From NCBI GenBank assembly GCA_964470375.1, contig CAYYCP010000030.1, forward strand, positions 1 to 36,698: 36,698 nucleotides of DNA, given 5' to 3'. The DNA comes from CAYNQK01 sp964470375 (lineage in GTDB: Bacteria > Spirochaetota > Spirochaetia > Treponematales > JBGSOB01). Both the position numbers and the translations under genes were made by a program. The notes below the pieces were generated by a model, which saw only the letters and a list, made by a program, of their open reading frames with translations, did no database searches and was not told the origin of the DNA. Positions 8,114 through 16,868 of this stretch are shown piece by piece; position 1 is the first letter of the stretch, and the number at the start of each line of letters is the position of its first letter.

Positions 8114-9744
8114 GCCTCCTCCTCCCTGAGGCTCTTCACGGCCTCCCCGAATTCCTCGATCTTGGCCTTGTTGGTGGCGCCCATGGCGGTGATCTCGGCG
8201 ACCTCGGCCTCTATCTTGCCGGCCGCGTCGCGAATATCGCGCATCATGGAGGAGATGGCGTCCGCGGCGTCCTTGATCCCGGCCACCGCCTCGCCGCAGG
8301 CGCGGACCTGCCGCACGCCCTCGCGGATGCGCTCGGTCACCTTGCCCGAGAGCTCGTTGACAGTGGAAGTCCCCTGCATGATCTCGCCCGTACCGGCGGA
8401 GAGCTCGGCCATGCCCCCGATGATCTCGCCGATGGCCTTCTCCACCCCGACGATCTCCTCCCTGGTGGCGGAGAAATAGCGCCCGGCCCGCTCGGTGATG
8501 CCGATGGCCTCGGCGGCATCGGCCACGCTGCCCTTGAGGGTGTTGGCGATGATCTTGATGTTCTCGTTGGTCTCCTCCGAGAGGCGGCGTATCTCGTCGG
8601 CCACCACCGCGAAGCCCCTGCCGGAGTCGCCCGCGTGGGCGGCCTCGATGGCGGCGTTCATGGCCAGGAGGTTAGTGCGGCTGGCCACCCCGTTGATGAC
8701 GTCCACGATCTCCAGGAGCGAGTCCGAGTGGGCCGCTATGGCCTGGATGGCCTTGAGGGCGCTCTCCATCTCCTGCTGCACGGCCGCGGACGACTTGGCT
8801 AGGCCGGAGACCGCCTCGCGCTTGGACTGCGAGACGGACGAGATGCTGTTGATGGAGGCGGTGATCTCCTCCACCGCCCCGGAGGTCTGGACGACCACCG
8901 AGCTGTAGTCCTCGTTCATGGAGCCGATGGCCTCCATGGTGCGGACGATGTCGGCGATGGTGCGCGAGAATTCCTCTATCCTGCCTGACAGCCCCTCCAC
9001 CCTGCCGAACACCCCGGCCACGCGGCGGTTGATCTCCTCCACCTTGGACTTGGCGTCCTGAGCCTTGCCGATCAGCGCCCCGCCTATCCCGATGCCATCC
9101 CTGGCCGAGCTGAAGATGGCGTCCATCCCGGCCAGGCGCTCGCGCTCCCGCTGGACTTCAAGCTCCGACATGCGCATGCGGTCCTCGATGATGGAGAAGG
9201 ACACGATGGTGAAGCCGAAGTCCACCCCGAAGAGGAGGACGTCGTAGACGATCTCCTTGATGAAGATCGAATCCGGCTTCCACTCCCCTGTCCCCAGCTT
9301 GATCAGGGCGAAGGCCAGGATGCCCGAGAGGCTCTCCGCGGAATAGAGGATCAGCTGGCCGCGTTTGAAGGCGACCAGGCTGATCAGGGCCATCACCACC
9401 GCGTAGCACAGGCTCAGGCGCCCCAGCTCCAGCGAGTACTGGGTGGACGCCCAGTAGATGAAATAGATGGCCACCGGCCCGGCTCCCGCCAGGATGTAGA
9501 CGGAGGTGTTCGGGCGCTTCATCCGCAGGAAGGCCAGGGCCAGGGCTATCAGCCCGGCCGCCAGGATGAGGATGACGATGGTCAGCACGGTGCCGGCGGT
9601 CACTTCCAGGAGGAAGAGGGGGCCGATGGAGCTGAGGGCTAGGAGGCCCAGGATGATGGAGCCGATGAAGAGGCCGCTTGTCTTGCGCCTGACCTCCATG
9701 GACTCGCCGGCATAGGGAACGAGGAAGTAATTGGGCTTTTTCAT
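8110..9744 (-). CDS. methyl-accepting chemotaxis protein with polytopic membrane sensor
   Basis: A 544-residue receptor. About six hydrophobic helices occupy residues 24-190, with only short loops between them, so there is no large periplasmic ligand domain. A long coiled-coil cytoplasmic part follows, with the MCP hairpin tip at GVASRTNLLAMNAAIE and then GDSGRGFAVVADEIRRL. No HAMP domain is obvious between membrane and coil. Such receptors usually sense through the membrane domain or partner proteins. The ATG is preceded by GGAGAAAAAAG. The chain ends in an acidic REEEA with no CheR/CheB-docking pentapeptide. It is convergent with tam and has its own promoter. Confidence 0.88.
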   Translation of the reverse strand: MKKPNYFLVPYAGESMEVRRKTSGLFIGSIILGLLALSSIGPLFLLEVTAGTVLTIVILILAAGLIALALAFLRMKRPNTSVYILAGAGPVAIYFIYWASTQYSLELGRLSLCYAVVMALISLVAFKRGQLILYSAESLSGILAFALIKLGTGEWKPDSIFIKEIVYDVLLFGVDFGFTIVSFSIIEDRMRMSELEVQRERERLAGMDAIFSSARDGIGIGGALIGKAQDAKSKVEEINRRVAGVFGRVEGLSGRIEEFSRTIADIVRTMEAIGSMNEDYSSVVVQTSGAVEEITASINSISSVSQSKREAVSGLAKSSAAVQQEMESALKAIQAIAAHSDSLLEIVDVINGVASRTNLLAMNAAIEAAHAGDSGRGFAVVADEIRRLSEETNENIKIIANTLKGSVADAAEAIGITERAGRYFSATREEIVGVEKAIGEIIGGMAELSAGTGEIMQGTSTVNELSGKVTERIREGVRQVRACGEAVAGIKDAADAISSMMRDIRDAAGKIEAEVAEITAMGATNKAKIEEFGEAVKSLREEEA

Positions 9745-9768
9745 GTCTTTTTTCTCCGTTCTGCCTAT

Positions 9769-9797
9769 AGTCTAGGTCGGCCCGGGCGGCCTGTCAA
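9769..9797 (-). promoter_or_regulatory. promoter of the second receptor gene
   Basis: On the minus strand a perfect TTGACA (9792-9797) is 17 bp from TAGACT (9769-9774), about 25 bp before the start codon. Confidence 0.65.
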
Positions 9798-9817
9798 AGC
9801 TTGCGCGATCGATCGGC

Positions 9818-10243
9818 ATGGCGGATAGTGATGGCATGCTCGTTAGGGAAAGCCGCTTCCTGATCTCCCTTTGCGCCACCTGGGCCATCGAGGCGCCCGC
9901 CTTCCTGGGCTTATGCCGGGCGGTCGAACGCATCTGGCCCGGGGCCTGCAGGCCTAAGGCCGGACAGCCCGAAGCCCCAAGGGGCACGGCCTTCCTGACG
10001 GGCCTGGCCTTGATGGCCTCCGCCCTGACCCTGCCCTACGTCTGGTTCGTGTTCCCGCGCTACATCAGGGGCCCGGCCTACCTGCCAACGGTCGAGGCCT
10101 TCGCCGTCCTGGCCGAGGCCCTCTTCTACGCCCTGGCCGCCCGCATGCGCCTGCGCATCGCCCTCCCCATCTCCCTCCTCTGCAACGCGGCATCCTGGGC
10201 GGCCGGCCTCCTCATCGGCCCCCTCCTTGTCAGGATCCCCTGA
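9818..10243 (+). CDS. small hypothetical membrane protein (about four TM helices)
   Basis: A 141-residue hydrophobic protein with an N-terminal helix (about 12-32), two central helices (about 58-78 and 88-108) and a C-terminal helix (about 113-138). I recognise no named family and see no catalytic motif. The start is uncertain: ATG at 9818 and ATG at 9836 are both in frame, and neither has a strong ribosome site. It is divergent from the receptor gene, with overlapping upstream regions. Its frame stays open with consistent hydrophobic patterning, which supports it being real. Confidence 0.6.
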   Translation: MADSDGMLVRESRFLISLCATWAIEAPAFLGLCRAVERIWPGACRPKAGQPEAPRGTAFLTGLALMASALTLPYVWFVFPRYIRGPAYLPTVEAFAVLAEALFYALAARMRLRIALPISLLCNAASWAAGLLIGPLLVRIP

Positions 10244-10350
10244 CCGGCTGCACCCTCCACATTCGCGGCGGAGCGACTGGCTACGATGCGCTGCCCTGGA
10301 CGAATGCAGAAGTATTCACGTCAGTGGTCTCAGATCTCTGAAAGCGCAAT

Positions 10351-10408
10351 GAGGCTTGACCGAAGCCTCTCATGGCATTGGGCCGCCCGCGGAGGCGGTC
10401 CTTTTTTT
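10351..10408 (+). terminator. tandem hairpins ending in a T7 tract
   Basis: A first perfect hairpin, GAGGCTT (10351-10357) with AAGCCTC (10363-10369), is followed by a second, GGGCCGCC (10380-10387) with GGCGGTCC (10394-10401), then seven Ts (10402-10408). This is a strong rho-independent terminator on the plus strand. It could serve the small membrane protein gene about 110 bp upstream, or be the 3' end of a separate small RNA. It abuts the end of the opposing transporter gene. Confidence 0.7.
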
Positions 10409-11484
10409 CATAGAGCGCGTACTGCGCGGGCGCCGCGCTCCCGGAAGAGGGACAGGGCGATGGAGAGGGCCGCCAGTGCGGCGGCTATCGTTCCCAGCTG
10501 GGCCCAGGGCTTGTAGAAGGAATACTTGAGGGTGCTCGCGTTCACCAGGGCGCCCAGCTCCAGGGCCAGGCAGTTGAGCCCGAAGGCCAGGCCGGGGAAG
10601 CGCGGCACGATGCCGGCCGTGGCGCGCAGGGTCACGGGCATGGTCGCCTGGAAGAGGAGCATGCCGATGGCGGCCACCCAGAGGCTGCCCCCATTGAAGG
10701 CTAGGAGGGGGGCGGAGAGGGCCAGGGCGATCGCGGAGCTCCTCAGCCAGCCGAAGCGGTCGGCGGCGAGGCCCCCCAGGCCCTTGCCCAGGGCCGCCGC
10801 GGCGCTCATCGCGACGAGGAGGGGCAGGCCTTTCTCCAAGGGATACTTGGCCGTGGAGCCTATCAGCGAGCGGATCAGGATTGAACCCAGGAGAAGGACC
10901 AGGGCCGCCCAGGACAGGCGGACTTCCTCGCGCAGCTCGGCGCGCCTTTCATATCCGGCGTCTGGCCTCACGGCGGCGATGGCCGCGGCGGCCAGGCCCA
11001 GGAGAAGGACCATGAGGGCCGCCGGGAAGGCCCCGCTCTTGCCGAGCCAGGTTCCCAGTCCCAGCCCGAGGGCGCCCGGAGCCACGAAGAGGCCCACGCC
11101 GGCGGAGTCGCGGGGGGTCGCCAGGAGGCTCAAGGCACCGCAGCCCAGGTGGAAGAGGGCGTTCCCCGTCCCCGCCAGTATGACGGCGAGGAGGGGATCG
11201 GCCTGGAGGAAGAAGAGCCCCAGGACGGAGAGCCCGATGCCGGCGCAGGCGAAGGCGCGCGGCTTTTTAACGAAATCAAGAAAGGCGCCTAGGGGGGCCT
11301 GGGCGGCGAAGGCCAATAGATCGTAGAGGATGATCAGCCAGAAGCGCCTCTCGGGAGGAACGGCATGGAAGGCCAGGGCGGCGTAGAGGGGGCCGGCGGT
11401 AGAGGCGTCCACCAGGGCGTGGACGCCACCGTAGATACCGCACAGCCCGAGCCCGCCTAGGTGCAGGCCGCGGACCTGTCTCAC
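10408..11484 (-). CDS. MFS-like membrane transporter
   Basis: A 358-residue polytopic protein of about ten to twelve hydrophobic segments separated by short basic loops. GNALFHLGCGALSLL and the following GVGLFVAPGALGLGLG resemble helices 4-5 of major facilitator proteins of the fosmidomycin-resistance type. The substrate is unknown, and 358 residues is short for the superfamily. Its ATG overlaps the stop of the upstream secreted-protein gene by four bases (ATGA), so the two are translationally coupled. It lacks an independent ribosome site beyond that coupling. Confidence 0.65.
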   Translation of the reverse strand: MRQVRGLHLGGLGLCGIYGGVHALVDASTAGPLYAALAFHAVPPERRFWLIILYDLLAFAAQAPLGAFLDFVKKPRAFACAGIGLSVLGLFFLQADPLLAVILAGTGNALFHLGCGALSLLATPRDSAGVGLFVAPGALGLGLGTWLGKSGAFPAALMVLLLGLAAAAIAAVRPDAGYERRAELREEVRLSWAALVLLLGSILIRSLIGSTAKYPLEKGLPLLVAMSAAAALGKGLGGLAADRFGWLRSSAIALALSAPLLAFNGGSLWVAAIGMLLFQATMPVTLRATAGIVPRFPGLAFGLNCLALELGALVNASTLKYSFYKPWAQLGTIAAALAALSIALSLFRERGARAVRAL

Positions 11485-12527
11485 CAGTAGATACTCTCCT
11501 CATAATGGGGCTGGAGGAGGGAGGAAGGCTCCACGGCCGAGCTGTAATCCACCTTGATCCGTTTACCGCCTAGGAGGAACTGGATCTCGGCTATCGGCGT
11601 ATCGTCCCACTTGTCGGTCTTGTATACCTCTTTGACGGTGAAGCGTATCGTGCGCACGCCCAGCTTTGGATCGATGGAAATCTTCTGAGGGAGCATTTCG
11701 TCCTTGAGCTTGAAGACGCTTTCCTTTCCGTCCAGAGATATGGCCAGGGATTTCACCCGGTTGTTCTTCTTGAAGAAGGCGGCCTGAAACCACCCTGGCA
11801 TGATCACAATGGTATCGGCCTTGAGGGGCCGCTTGAACGAAACCTCAATCCACTCACCTATCCCGGGGCCCTTGGCCCCTTCGCTCCAGGCTGTCCCGGG
11901 ATCGCCATCGAAGGCATGGAAGGCCTTATAGCGCTCAGGGTAGGACTTTTCCGCCAGGAAGCTCGACGATTCCACCCAGGCCGCCTCTATCACATCGTCC
12001 ATACGTTGGACTTGGGCTCCCTCGGACCAATCCTTTTTATCGCTCCTGCCGTTGGTGTAATCCACCTGCACCCCATAGACGTCCAAAAAGGCCCGCGAGC
12101 CCACCACGCAGCTGACGCGGTAGGTGATGGCCTCGCGGTAAGCTTCCACAAGACTATCGGGGACGTAGGTGGTGAAGGGGGCCAGGATGCGCTGAGAGGG
12201 AACCTTGCCCTTGGCCAGCATCTCCGGAAGATCCAGGGCGGACAAGCCCCCTGCCTCGTTAAGGGCAGCCCTCTCCAGTGACAGGATGAGAATGGGCAGA
12301 CCGTCGGGATCGTCCAAGTTCTCCCCATCCTTCACCAGGAAGGCATGGTAGGGCGGGGAGAGAGAAGGATCCTTCAAGTCGATGTAGGCCACGAGGGCAA
12401 TACCGGGGATCTTGTCCAGTCCGACGATGGAGACATCACGGGATATCTCGGTCACGTCGACGTCTGCCACGTCGGCCGCGGCCCAAAAGGAAACCAGGGC
12501 AAGGAGGATGGCTAGGCATCGTTTCAT
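11481..12527 (-). CDS. secreted protein with C-terminal discoidin-like (F5/8 type C) domain
   Basis: A 348-residue exported protein. MKRCLAILLALVSFWAAAD is a signal peptide with cleavage likely after AAA/AD. I chose the ATG at 12527 because AAAAGGAG precedes it and a longer in-frame start would bury the signal peptide. The N-terminal half is unrecognised. From about residue 195, AFDGDPGTAWSEG opens a discoidin/NADase-type glycan-binding-like fold that runs to near the end, with a basic C-terminal tail. A carbohydrate-binding or surface role is plausible but inferred. The stop overlaps the start of the transporter gene. Confidence 0.75.
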   Translation of the reverse strand: MKRCLAILLALVSFWAAADVADVDVTEISRDVSIVGLDKIPGIALVAYIDLKDPSLSPPYHAFLVKDGENLDDPDGLPILILSLERAALNEAGGLSALDLPEMLAKGKVPSQRILAPFTTYVPDSLVEAYREAITYRVSCVVGSRAFLDVYGVQVDYTNGRSDKKDWSEGAQVQRMDDVIEAAWVESSSFLAEKSYPERYKAFHAFDGDPGTAWSEGAKGPGIGEWIEVSFKRPLKADTIVIMPGWFQAAFFKKNNRVKSLAISLDGKESVFKLKDEMLPQKISIDPKLGVRTIRFTVKEVYKTDKWDDTPIAEIQFLLGGKRIKVDYSSAVEPSSLLQPHYEESIYW

Positions 12528-12555
12528 AGCGAACTCCTTTTCAAGACTCAACCAT

Positions 12556-12584
12556 AGAATAATCCTGCTGTGCAAAGCCTGCAA
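12556..12584 (-). promoter_or_regulatory. promoter of the discoidin-like protein/transporter pair
   Basis: On the minus strand TTGCAG (12579-12584) and TATTCT (12556-12561) are 17 bp apart. Each matches the consensus at four of six positions, and they lie about 30 bp upstream of the start codon. Confidence 0.45.
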
Positions 12585-12603
12585 TATTCCACATGATGAG
12601 GAC

Positions 12604-12896
12604 ATGGCGGGCTTTACCGTCCCTTCACCCGGCACGCCCGCCCCCTTTACCGCCCATCCCTATCTTCCTGCATGGAGGTCCACAGCGGCGCATGTCGCCA
12701 TTCCCGGCGATCTCGAATCGGCCCTCGAGGCCGGCGTCAAGGCCGAAATAGACAACATTGCCATGTACCAGGCATTCCTGGGATCGGCAGCAGCGGCTAA
12801 GCTCTCGCGGAGCTCCGGGAGTTTTTCGAGAACCTGATGAGGGCCACGGAGAGCCATCTGCAGGCCTTCCGGACGAATCTGGGTAGATATCGTTGA
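12604..12896 (+). pseudogene. broken DUF2202 (ferritin-like) gene, C-terminal half with a frameshift
   Basis: The frame ALEAGVKAEIDNIAMYQAFL (12727-12783 region) is the helix that carries the iron-ligand-like EIDNI motif of DUF2202 proteins. It runs into a stop after the wrong tail. The expected continuation, LAELREFFENLMRATESHL, is found in the neighbouring frame from about 12804 to the stop at 12894-12896. A small indel around 12795-12807 therefore breaks the gene. The N-terminal half of the family is missing, and the region before it resembles no protein. No ribosome site is seen. The start given is only the first in-frame ATG. Confidence 0.6.
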
Positions 12897-12908
12897 AAAC
12901 GGGAATTG

Positions 12909-12941
12909 TAAGGCCCTTCCCCGCCCGGGAGAAGGGCCTTA
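12909..12941 (-). terminator. hairpin between convergent genes
   Basis: AAGGCCCTTC (12910-12919) and GAAGGGCCTT (12931-12940) form a perfect 10-bp stem, extended by one T-A pair. It lies 24 bp beyond the stop of the kinase gene and 13 bp beyond the DUF2202 remnant. The T tract is poor on both strands, so efficiency is uncertain. Confidence 0.5.
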
Positions 12942-12964
12942 TGATCGGTCTGTTGGGCTTTCGG

Positions 12965-14077
12965 CTATCTTTGGATGCGCGCCGATCCGCCCTTGGCGAA
13001 GGCCTCCACTTGAGAGAGGCTGGCCATGGAGGTGTCTCCGGGGAAGCTGGTCAGGAGTGCCCCATGGGCCCAGCCCAGGCGCAGAGACTCTTCGGGGGAC
13101 TTGCCCGCCAGGAGGCCATAGAATAGACCGGCGGCGAAGCCGTCGCCCCCGCCCACGCGGTCGTAGACGTCCAGCTCGCAGGTGGGCGCGACGTAGCTCT
13201 TGCCGTCCAGCCAGAGCACCGCGCCCCAGGAATGGCGGTTGGTGGAATGGACCTCGCGCAAGGTGGTGGCCACTGCCTTGATCCCTGGGAAGTCCCTCAC
13301 CACGGCCTCAATCATCCCGAGGAATGCCGAGGGATCCAGCTTTCCCTTGGCCTCCACGTCCTGGCCCTTGAGGCCCAAGCCCTTCTGCAGGTCCTCTTCG
13401 TTGCCCACCAGAACGTCCACGTGCGAGACGATCTCTCGCAAGATGCCCGCTGCGGCCTCGGGGGCCTTGGAGGGGTCCTTGCCGGCCGCCGCCGCGGCCA
13501 CGGCCCAGAGCTTGGCCCGGTAGTTGAGATCGAAGGACACCACCGCCCCGGCTGCCTTAGCCGCCTTCATGCCCTCTATGACCAGGGCGGGGGTAGTGTC
13601 TGAAAGAGCCGCAAAGATGCCGCCGGAGTGGAACCAGCGCAGTCCGCCCTCGAAGACCTTCTGCCAATCGAAGCTTCCCGGCTTGAGGAGGGCGGCCGCC
13701 TCGTTGGAGCGATTGTAGAAAACCACAGGCGCGCGCGGACCCTGGCCACGATCGCTCCAGACGGTGGCCATATTGGGGCCGCGCACACCGTCGTGGGCGA
13801 AGCGCACGTAGTGGCCCTTCACGCCCATGGCCCTCACGGCCCGCTCCACCCGCTGGCCGATGGGATAGTCCACTATTGCGCTTGCCACGGCCGTCCTCAG
13901 GCCGAAGCAGGCGGACAAATTGGCCGCCACATTATACTCCCCGCCGGAAACGTGCAGGTCGTAGTGGTCGGCCATGTGGAAGGGCACGATGCCCGGGTCC
14001 AGCCGGGTGACCAGTGCCCCTAAGCTGAGGAAATCGCAGGCCACCTGGGCGGCCGGTTTGACGCTGAGCTGGCTCAT
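12965..14077 (-). CDS. PfkB-family sugar-acid kinase (2-keto-3-deoxygluconate kinase-like)
   Basis: A 370-residue ribokinase-fold kinase. The C-terminal ATP/anion-hole motif DRVGGGDGFAAGL lies at 306-318 with catalytic base D312. The N-terminal GGEYNVAANLSACFG is the sugar-binding glycine region. An internal APVVFYNRSNEAAALL resembles the substrate loop of KDG kinases. KDG phosphorylation is the default call; gluconate or another sugar acid is possible and would matter here, because no mannonate dehydratase gene to make KDG is in the window. ATG at 14077 is preferred over GTG at 14080, since AAGGAGG is too close to the GTG. It is the last gene of the five-gene operon, ten bases after gnd. Confidence 0.82.
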   Translation of the reverse strand: MSQLSVKPAAQVACDFLSLGALVTRLDPGIVPFHMADHYDLHVSGGEYNVAANLSACFGLRTAVASAIVDYPIGQRVERAVRAMGVKGHYVRFAHDGVRGPNMATVWSDRGQGPRAPVVFYNRSNEAAALLKPGSFDWQKVFEGGLRWFHSGGIFAALSDTTPALVIEGMKAAKAAGAVVSFDLNYRAKLWAVAAAAAGKDPSKAPEAAAGILREIVSHVDVLVGNEEDLQKGLGLKGQDVEAKGKLDPSAFLGMIEAVVRDFPGIKAVATTLREVHSTNRHSWGAVLWLDGKSYVAPTCELDVYDRVGGGDGFAAGLFYGLLAGKSPEESLRLGWAHGALLTSFPGDTSMASLSQVEAFAKGGSARIQR

Positions 14078-14087
14078 CACTCCCTCC

Positions 14088-15539
14088 TTAGACGTTATAG
14101 GCCGAGGAGGAGGTGGAGCCTCCCCGCCCGGTCCAGTTGGTGTGGAAGAACTGCCCGCGCGGCTTGTCCGTGCGCTCGTAGGTGTGAGCGCCGAAGTAAT
14201 CCCGCTGGGCCTGGAGGAGGTTTGCCGGCAGGCGCTCGGAGCGGAAACCGTCGAAATAAGCCAGAGCGCTGGTGAGGGCCGGAGCCGCCACGCCGTTCAT
14301 CACCGCCGCGGCCACCACCCGCCTCCAGGCGGCCTGGGCCTGATCCACCTTGCCGCGGAAGAAGGGGTCCATCAGCAGATTGGGCAAGGCCGGGTCGCGG
14401 TCGAAGGCCTCCTTTATCTTTCCCAAGAACACCGAGCGTATGATGCAACCTCCGCGCCACATCAGGGCTATCCCGCCGTTGTTGAGCTTCCAGCCGTATT
14501 CCTTGGCTGCTTCGCGCATCAGGAGGTAGCCCTGAGCGTAGGAGACGATCTTGGAGGCGTACAGGGCCGCCCGCAGGTCGTCTATGAAAGCCTTCTTGTC
14601 GCCGGAGAAGGCGCGGGCGGGCATGGTGTAGACCTTAGAGGCGGCCACGCGCTCGTCCTTGGCCGCCGATAGGCAGCGCGCGAACACGGCTTCGCCGATA
14701 AGGGTCAAGGGCACCCCGAATTCCAAGGCCGCTATGCCGGTCCACTTACCGGTGCCCTTCTGCCCGGCCGTATCCAGGATCTTCTCCGCCAGGGGCTGGC
14801 CGTCATCGTCCTTGTAGCCCAGGATGTCGCGGGTGATCTCGATCAGGTAGGAGCCAAGCTCACCCGAGTTCCATTCGGCGAAGACGGCCTGCATCTCAGG
14901 GTAGGACAGGCCCAGCACGTCTTTCATGATCTGGTAGGTCTCGCAGATCAGCTGCATGTCGCCGTACTCGATGCCGTTGTGCACCATCTTCACGAAGTGC
15001 CCGGCCCCGTTCTCGCCCACCCAGTCGCAGCAGGGCACGCCTCCGTCCACCTTGGCGGCGATGGCCTGGAAGACCGGCTTGACAAGGGGCCAGGCCGCGC
15101 TCGAGCCGCCGGGCATAATCGAGGGACCCAGGAGAGCGCCCTCCTCGCCGCCGGACACCCCGGTGCCGATGTAGAGGAAGCCCTTGGATTCCACGTAGGC
15201 CGTGCGGCGCATGGTGTCCTGATAATTGGAATTGCCTCCGTCGATGATGACATCGCCCGGCTCCAGGACCTTGAGGAGGCCATCGATGGTCTCGTCAACC
15301 GCCGAGCCGGCCTTGACCATGATCATGACCTTGCGCGGGCGCGCCAGGGAGGCCGCCAGCTCCTCGAGGCTGGCGCAGGCCTTGATACGCTTGCCCTTGC
15401 CGCGTCCGGCCGCGAAGTCGGTGGCCTTGGAGACGGTACGGTTGTAGACCGCCACGGAGAAGCCCTTGCTCTCCATGTTGAGCACCAGGTTCTCGCCCAT
15501 GACCGCCAGGCCGATGAGCCCTATGTCGCACTTATCCAT
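14088..15539 (-). CDS. gnd: 6-phosphogluconate dehydrogenase, decarboxylating
   Basis: A 483-residue enzyme of standard long (dimeric) type. It oxidises and decarboxylates 6-phosphogluconate to ribulose 5-phosphate. GLIGLAVMGENL near the N-terminus is the dinucleotide fold, and NRT after the second strand fits NADP preference. IIDGGNSNY, GVSGGEEGALLGPSIMPGG and the catalytic block HFVKMVHNGIEYGDMQ are intact, as is GQKGTGKWT. GGAGGAGG-type sequence precedes the ATG. It sits between uxaE (37 bp upstream) and the kinase (10 bp downstream). Its presence inside a hexuronate operon suggests the pathway ends in 6-phosphogluconate rather than only in KDPG. Confidence 0.95.
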   Translation of the reverse strand: MDKCDIGLIGLAVMGENLVLNMESKGFSVAVYNRTVSKATDFAAGRGKGKRIKACASLEELAASLARPRKVMIMVKAGSAVDETIDGLLKVLEPGDVIIDGGNSNYQDTMRRTAYVESKGFLYIGTGVSGGEEGALLGPSIMPGGSSAAWPLVKPVFQAIAAKVDGGVPCCDWVGENGAGHFVKMVHNGIEYGDMQLICETYQIMKDVLGLSYPEMQAVFAEWNSGELGSYLIEITRDILGYKDDDGQPLAEKILDTAGQKGTGKWTGIAALEFGVPLTLIGEAVFARCLSAAKDERVAASKVYTMPARAFSGDKKAFIDDLRAALYASKIVSYAQGYLLMREAAKEYGWKLNNGGIALMWRGGCIIRSVFLGKIKEAFDRDPALPNLLMDPFFRGKVDQAQAAWRRVVAAAVMNGVAAPALTSALAYFDGFRSERLPANLLQAQRDYFGAHTYERTDKPRGQFFHTNWTGRGGSTSSSAYNV

Positions 15540-15576
15540 GTATTCCTCCTCCTTTACTTGCCGGTCCGAGAGGGCG

Positions 15577-16860
15577 TCAAGCCTGCCTCCTGCCGGATGC
15601 GCCCCGCGCCGCCGCTCCGAAAAGGGGCCTGAAGTGCCGCTCGAGCAGGTTAGCGGTCACATTCCTTTCTATGCTCTGTCTGGACAGGGCCAGGGCCCGG
15701 CGGTACTCCTCGCCCATCTCCGCGGCCACCTTGAAGCTCACGTGTAAGAGTTGCCGCACATGCGGATTGAAGTGCGGCTCGCCGGGCTCGTGGCGCAGGG
15801 CGGCCGCGAAGTCCTCGCCGGACCAGGATCGAACGACATCGACTCCCGGCAGGGCGGTCGGGTCGATGTCCACCACCTGGGCATAGGGGGCACACAGCTC
15901 CTGCCTCCGCCCCATGGCCCGTGCGTAGATTTCCTTGGCCAGGGCCAGCCCCGAAGCCCCGGATTCAGCCAAGCCCACCAGCTCCTCCAGCCAGGAGGTG
16001 CCGGCGGTCTTGAGGTGGAGGCCGGCCCCGAACTCGGCCAGGGCCTCGGCCATCAGGGGATAGAGGGTGAACTTGTCGCTGCCTGAGTGCACCGAGAGCT
16101 TGAGGGCCGGCGGCAGGCCTAGGAGGCCGGCGGCATAGGAGGCCACGCAGAGGTCCGCCCGGAATTCCTCGCGGAAGCGGGCCGGATTGCCGACGTAGTC
16201 CACGCCCTTGTTGAAGCGTCCGGAGAACTTGGGCGCGATGGTGTCAGCCGGGACGCCCTCGGCCGCCAGGGCCGCCAGGATGAGGAGGAGCTCAGCCGGG
16301 CCCTGGGGCTCGGCGGTCTCGTCCATGGACACCTCAACCACGAAGCTGCCCGCGGCCCTGTCCTGGAGAATGCGGCGGTAGACCCGCCCGGCCTCGCGGG
16401 CCGCCTCCAGGTAGCGCTCGGCCCCCGCGCGCAGCTCATCTCGGCTCAGACGGATCGGCTCGGACAGGCCGGGCACAGCGTGATCGCGGACCAGGGGCGC
16501 GGCTTTGGTCAGGAAGGCTTCCAGGGTCGGCTCGGGCGCCTTGAGGCCTATCGCGTCGGCCACGTCGATGGTGAAAAAATCGCAATGTGCTAGGAAGGGC
16601 TCCAGGTTCTTGAGGCCGATGTGGTCGGCGTCCACGAAGTAGGGAAGGTCCCATGCCTCCGCCTTCACGGCCGCATCAGCAGCGGCGCGCTGGTCGGCCG
16701 GGCTGCTGCCTATGATGGAATGCTCGCGGAAGCTCTTATTCCAGACCAGGGCCAGCTCCACGCCGGTTTGGCGCATGGCTCGGGCGGCCCTGATCTGGGC
16801 GCGCCCCTCGGAGGCGAAGCGATCCCCGACCCCTGCGGAAAATCTCGGAAGCTTGGGCAC
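15577..16860 (-). CDS. uxaE: tagaturonate epimerase (UxaE family)
   Basis: A 427-residue protein of the tagaturonate 3-epimerase family described in Thermotoga, which interconverts D-tagaturonate and D-fructuronate. This lets galacturonate join the glucuronate branch. Family blocks are plain: FSAGVGDRFASEGRAQI at the start, LVWNKSFREHSIIG (39-42 region), FVDADHIGLKN (75-85) and IDVADAIG, with KLSVHSGSDKFTLYP further on. The acidic and histidine residues in DADH and SVHSGSD are likely metal or substrate ligands. The GTG start at 16860 has GGAGGGGCC directly upstream. The frame stays open far upstream, but only as an out-of-frame copy of the SDR gene. It lies 8 bp after the SDR stop. Confidence 0.85.
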   Translation of the reverse strand: MPKLPRFSAGVGDRFASEGRAQIRAARAMRQTGVELALVWNKSFREHSIIGSSPADQRAAADAAVKAEAWDLPYFVDADHIGLKNLEPFLAHCDFFTIDVADAIGLKAPEPTLEAFLTKAAPLVRDHAVPGLSEPIRLSRDELRAGAERYLEAAREAGRVYRRILQDRAAGSFVVEVSMDETAEPQGPAELLLILAALAAEGVPADTIAPKFSGRFNKGVDYVGNPARFREEFRADLCVASYAAGLLGLPPALKLSVHSGSDKFTLYPLMAEALAEFGAGLHLKTAGTSWLEELVGLAESGASGLALAKEIYARAMGRRQELCAPYAQVVDIDPTALPGVDVVRSWSGEDFAAALRHEPGEPHFNPHVRQLLHVSFKVAAEMGEEYRRALALSRQSIERNVTANLLERHFRPLFGAAARGASGRRQA

Positions 16861-16868
16861 GGCCCCTC

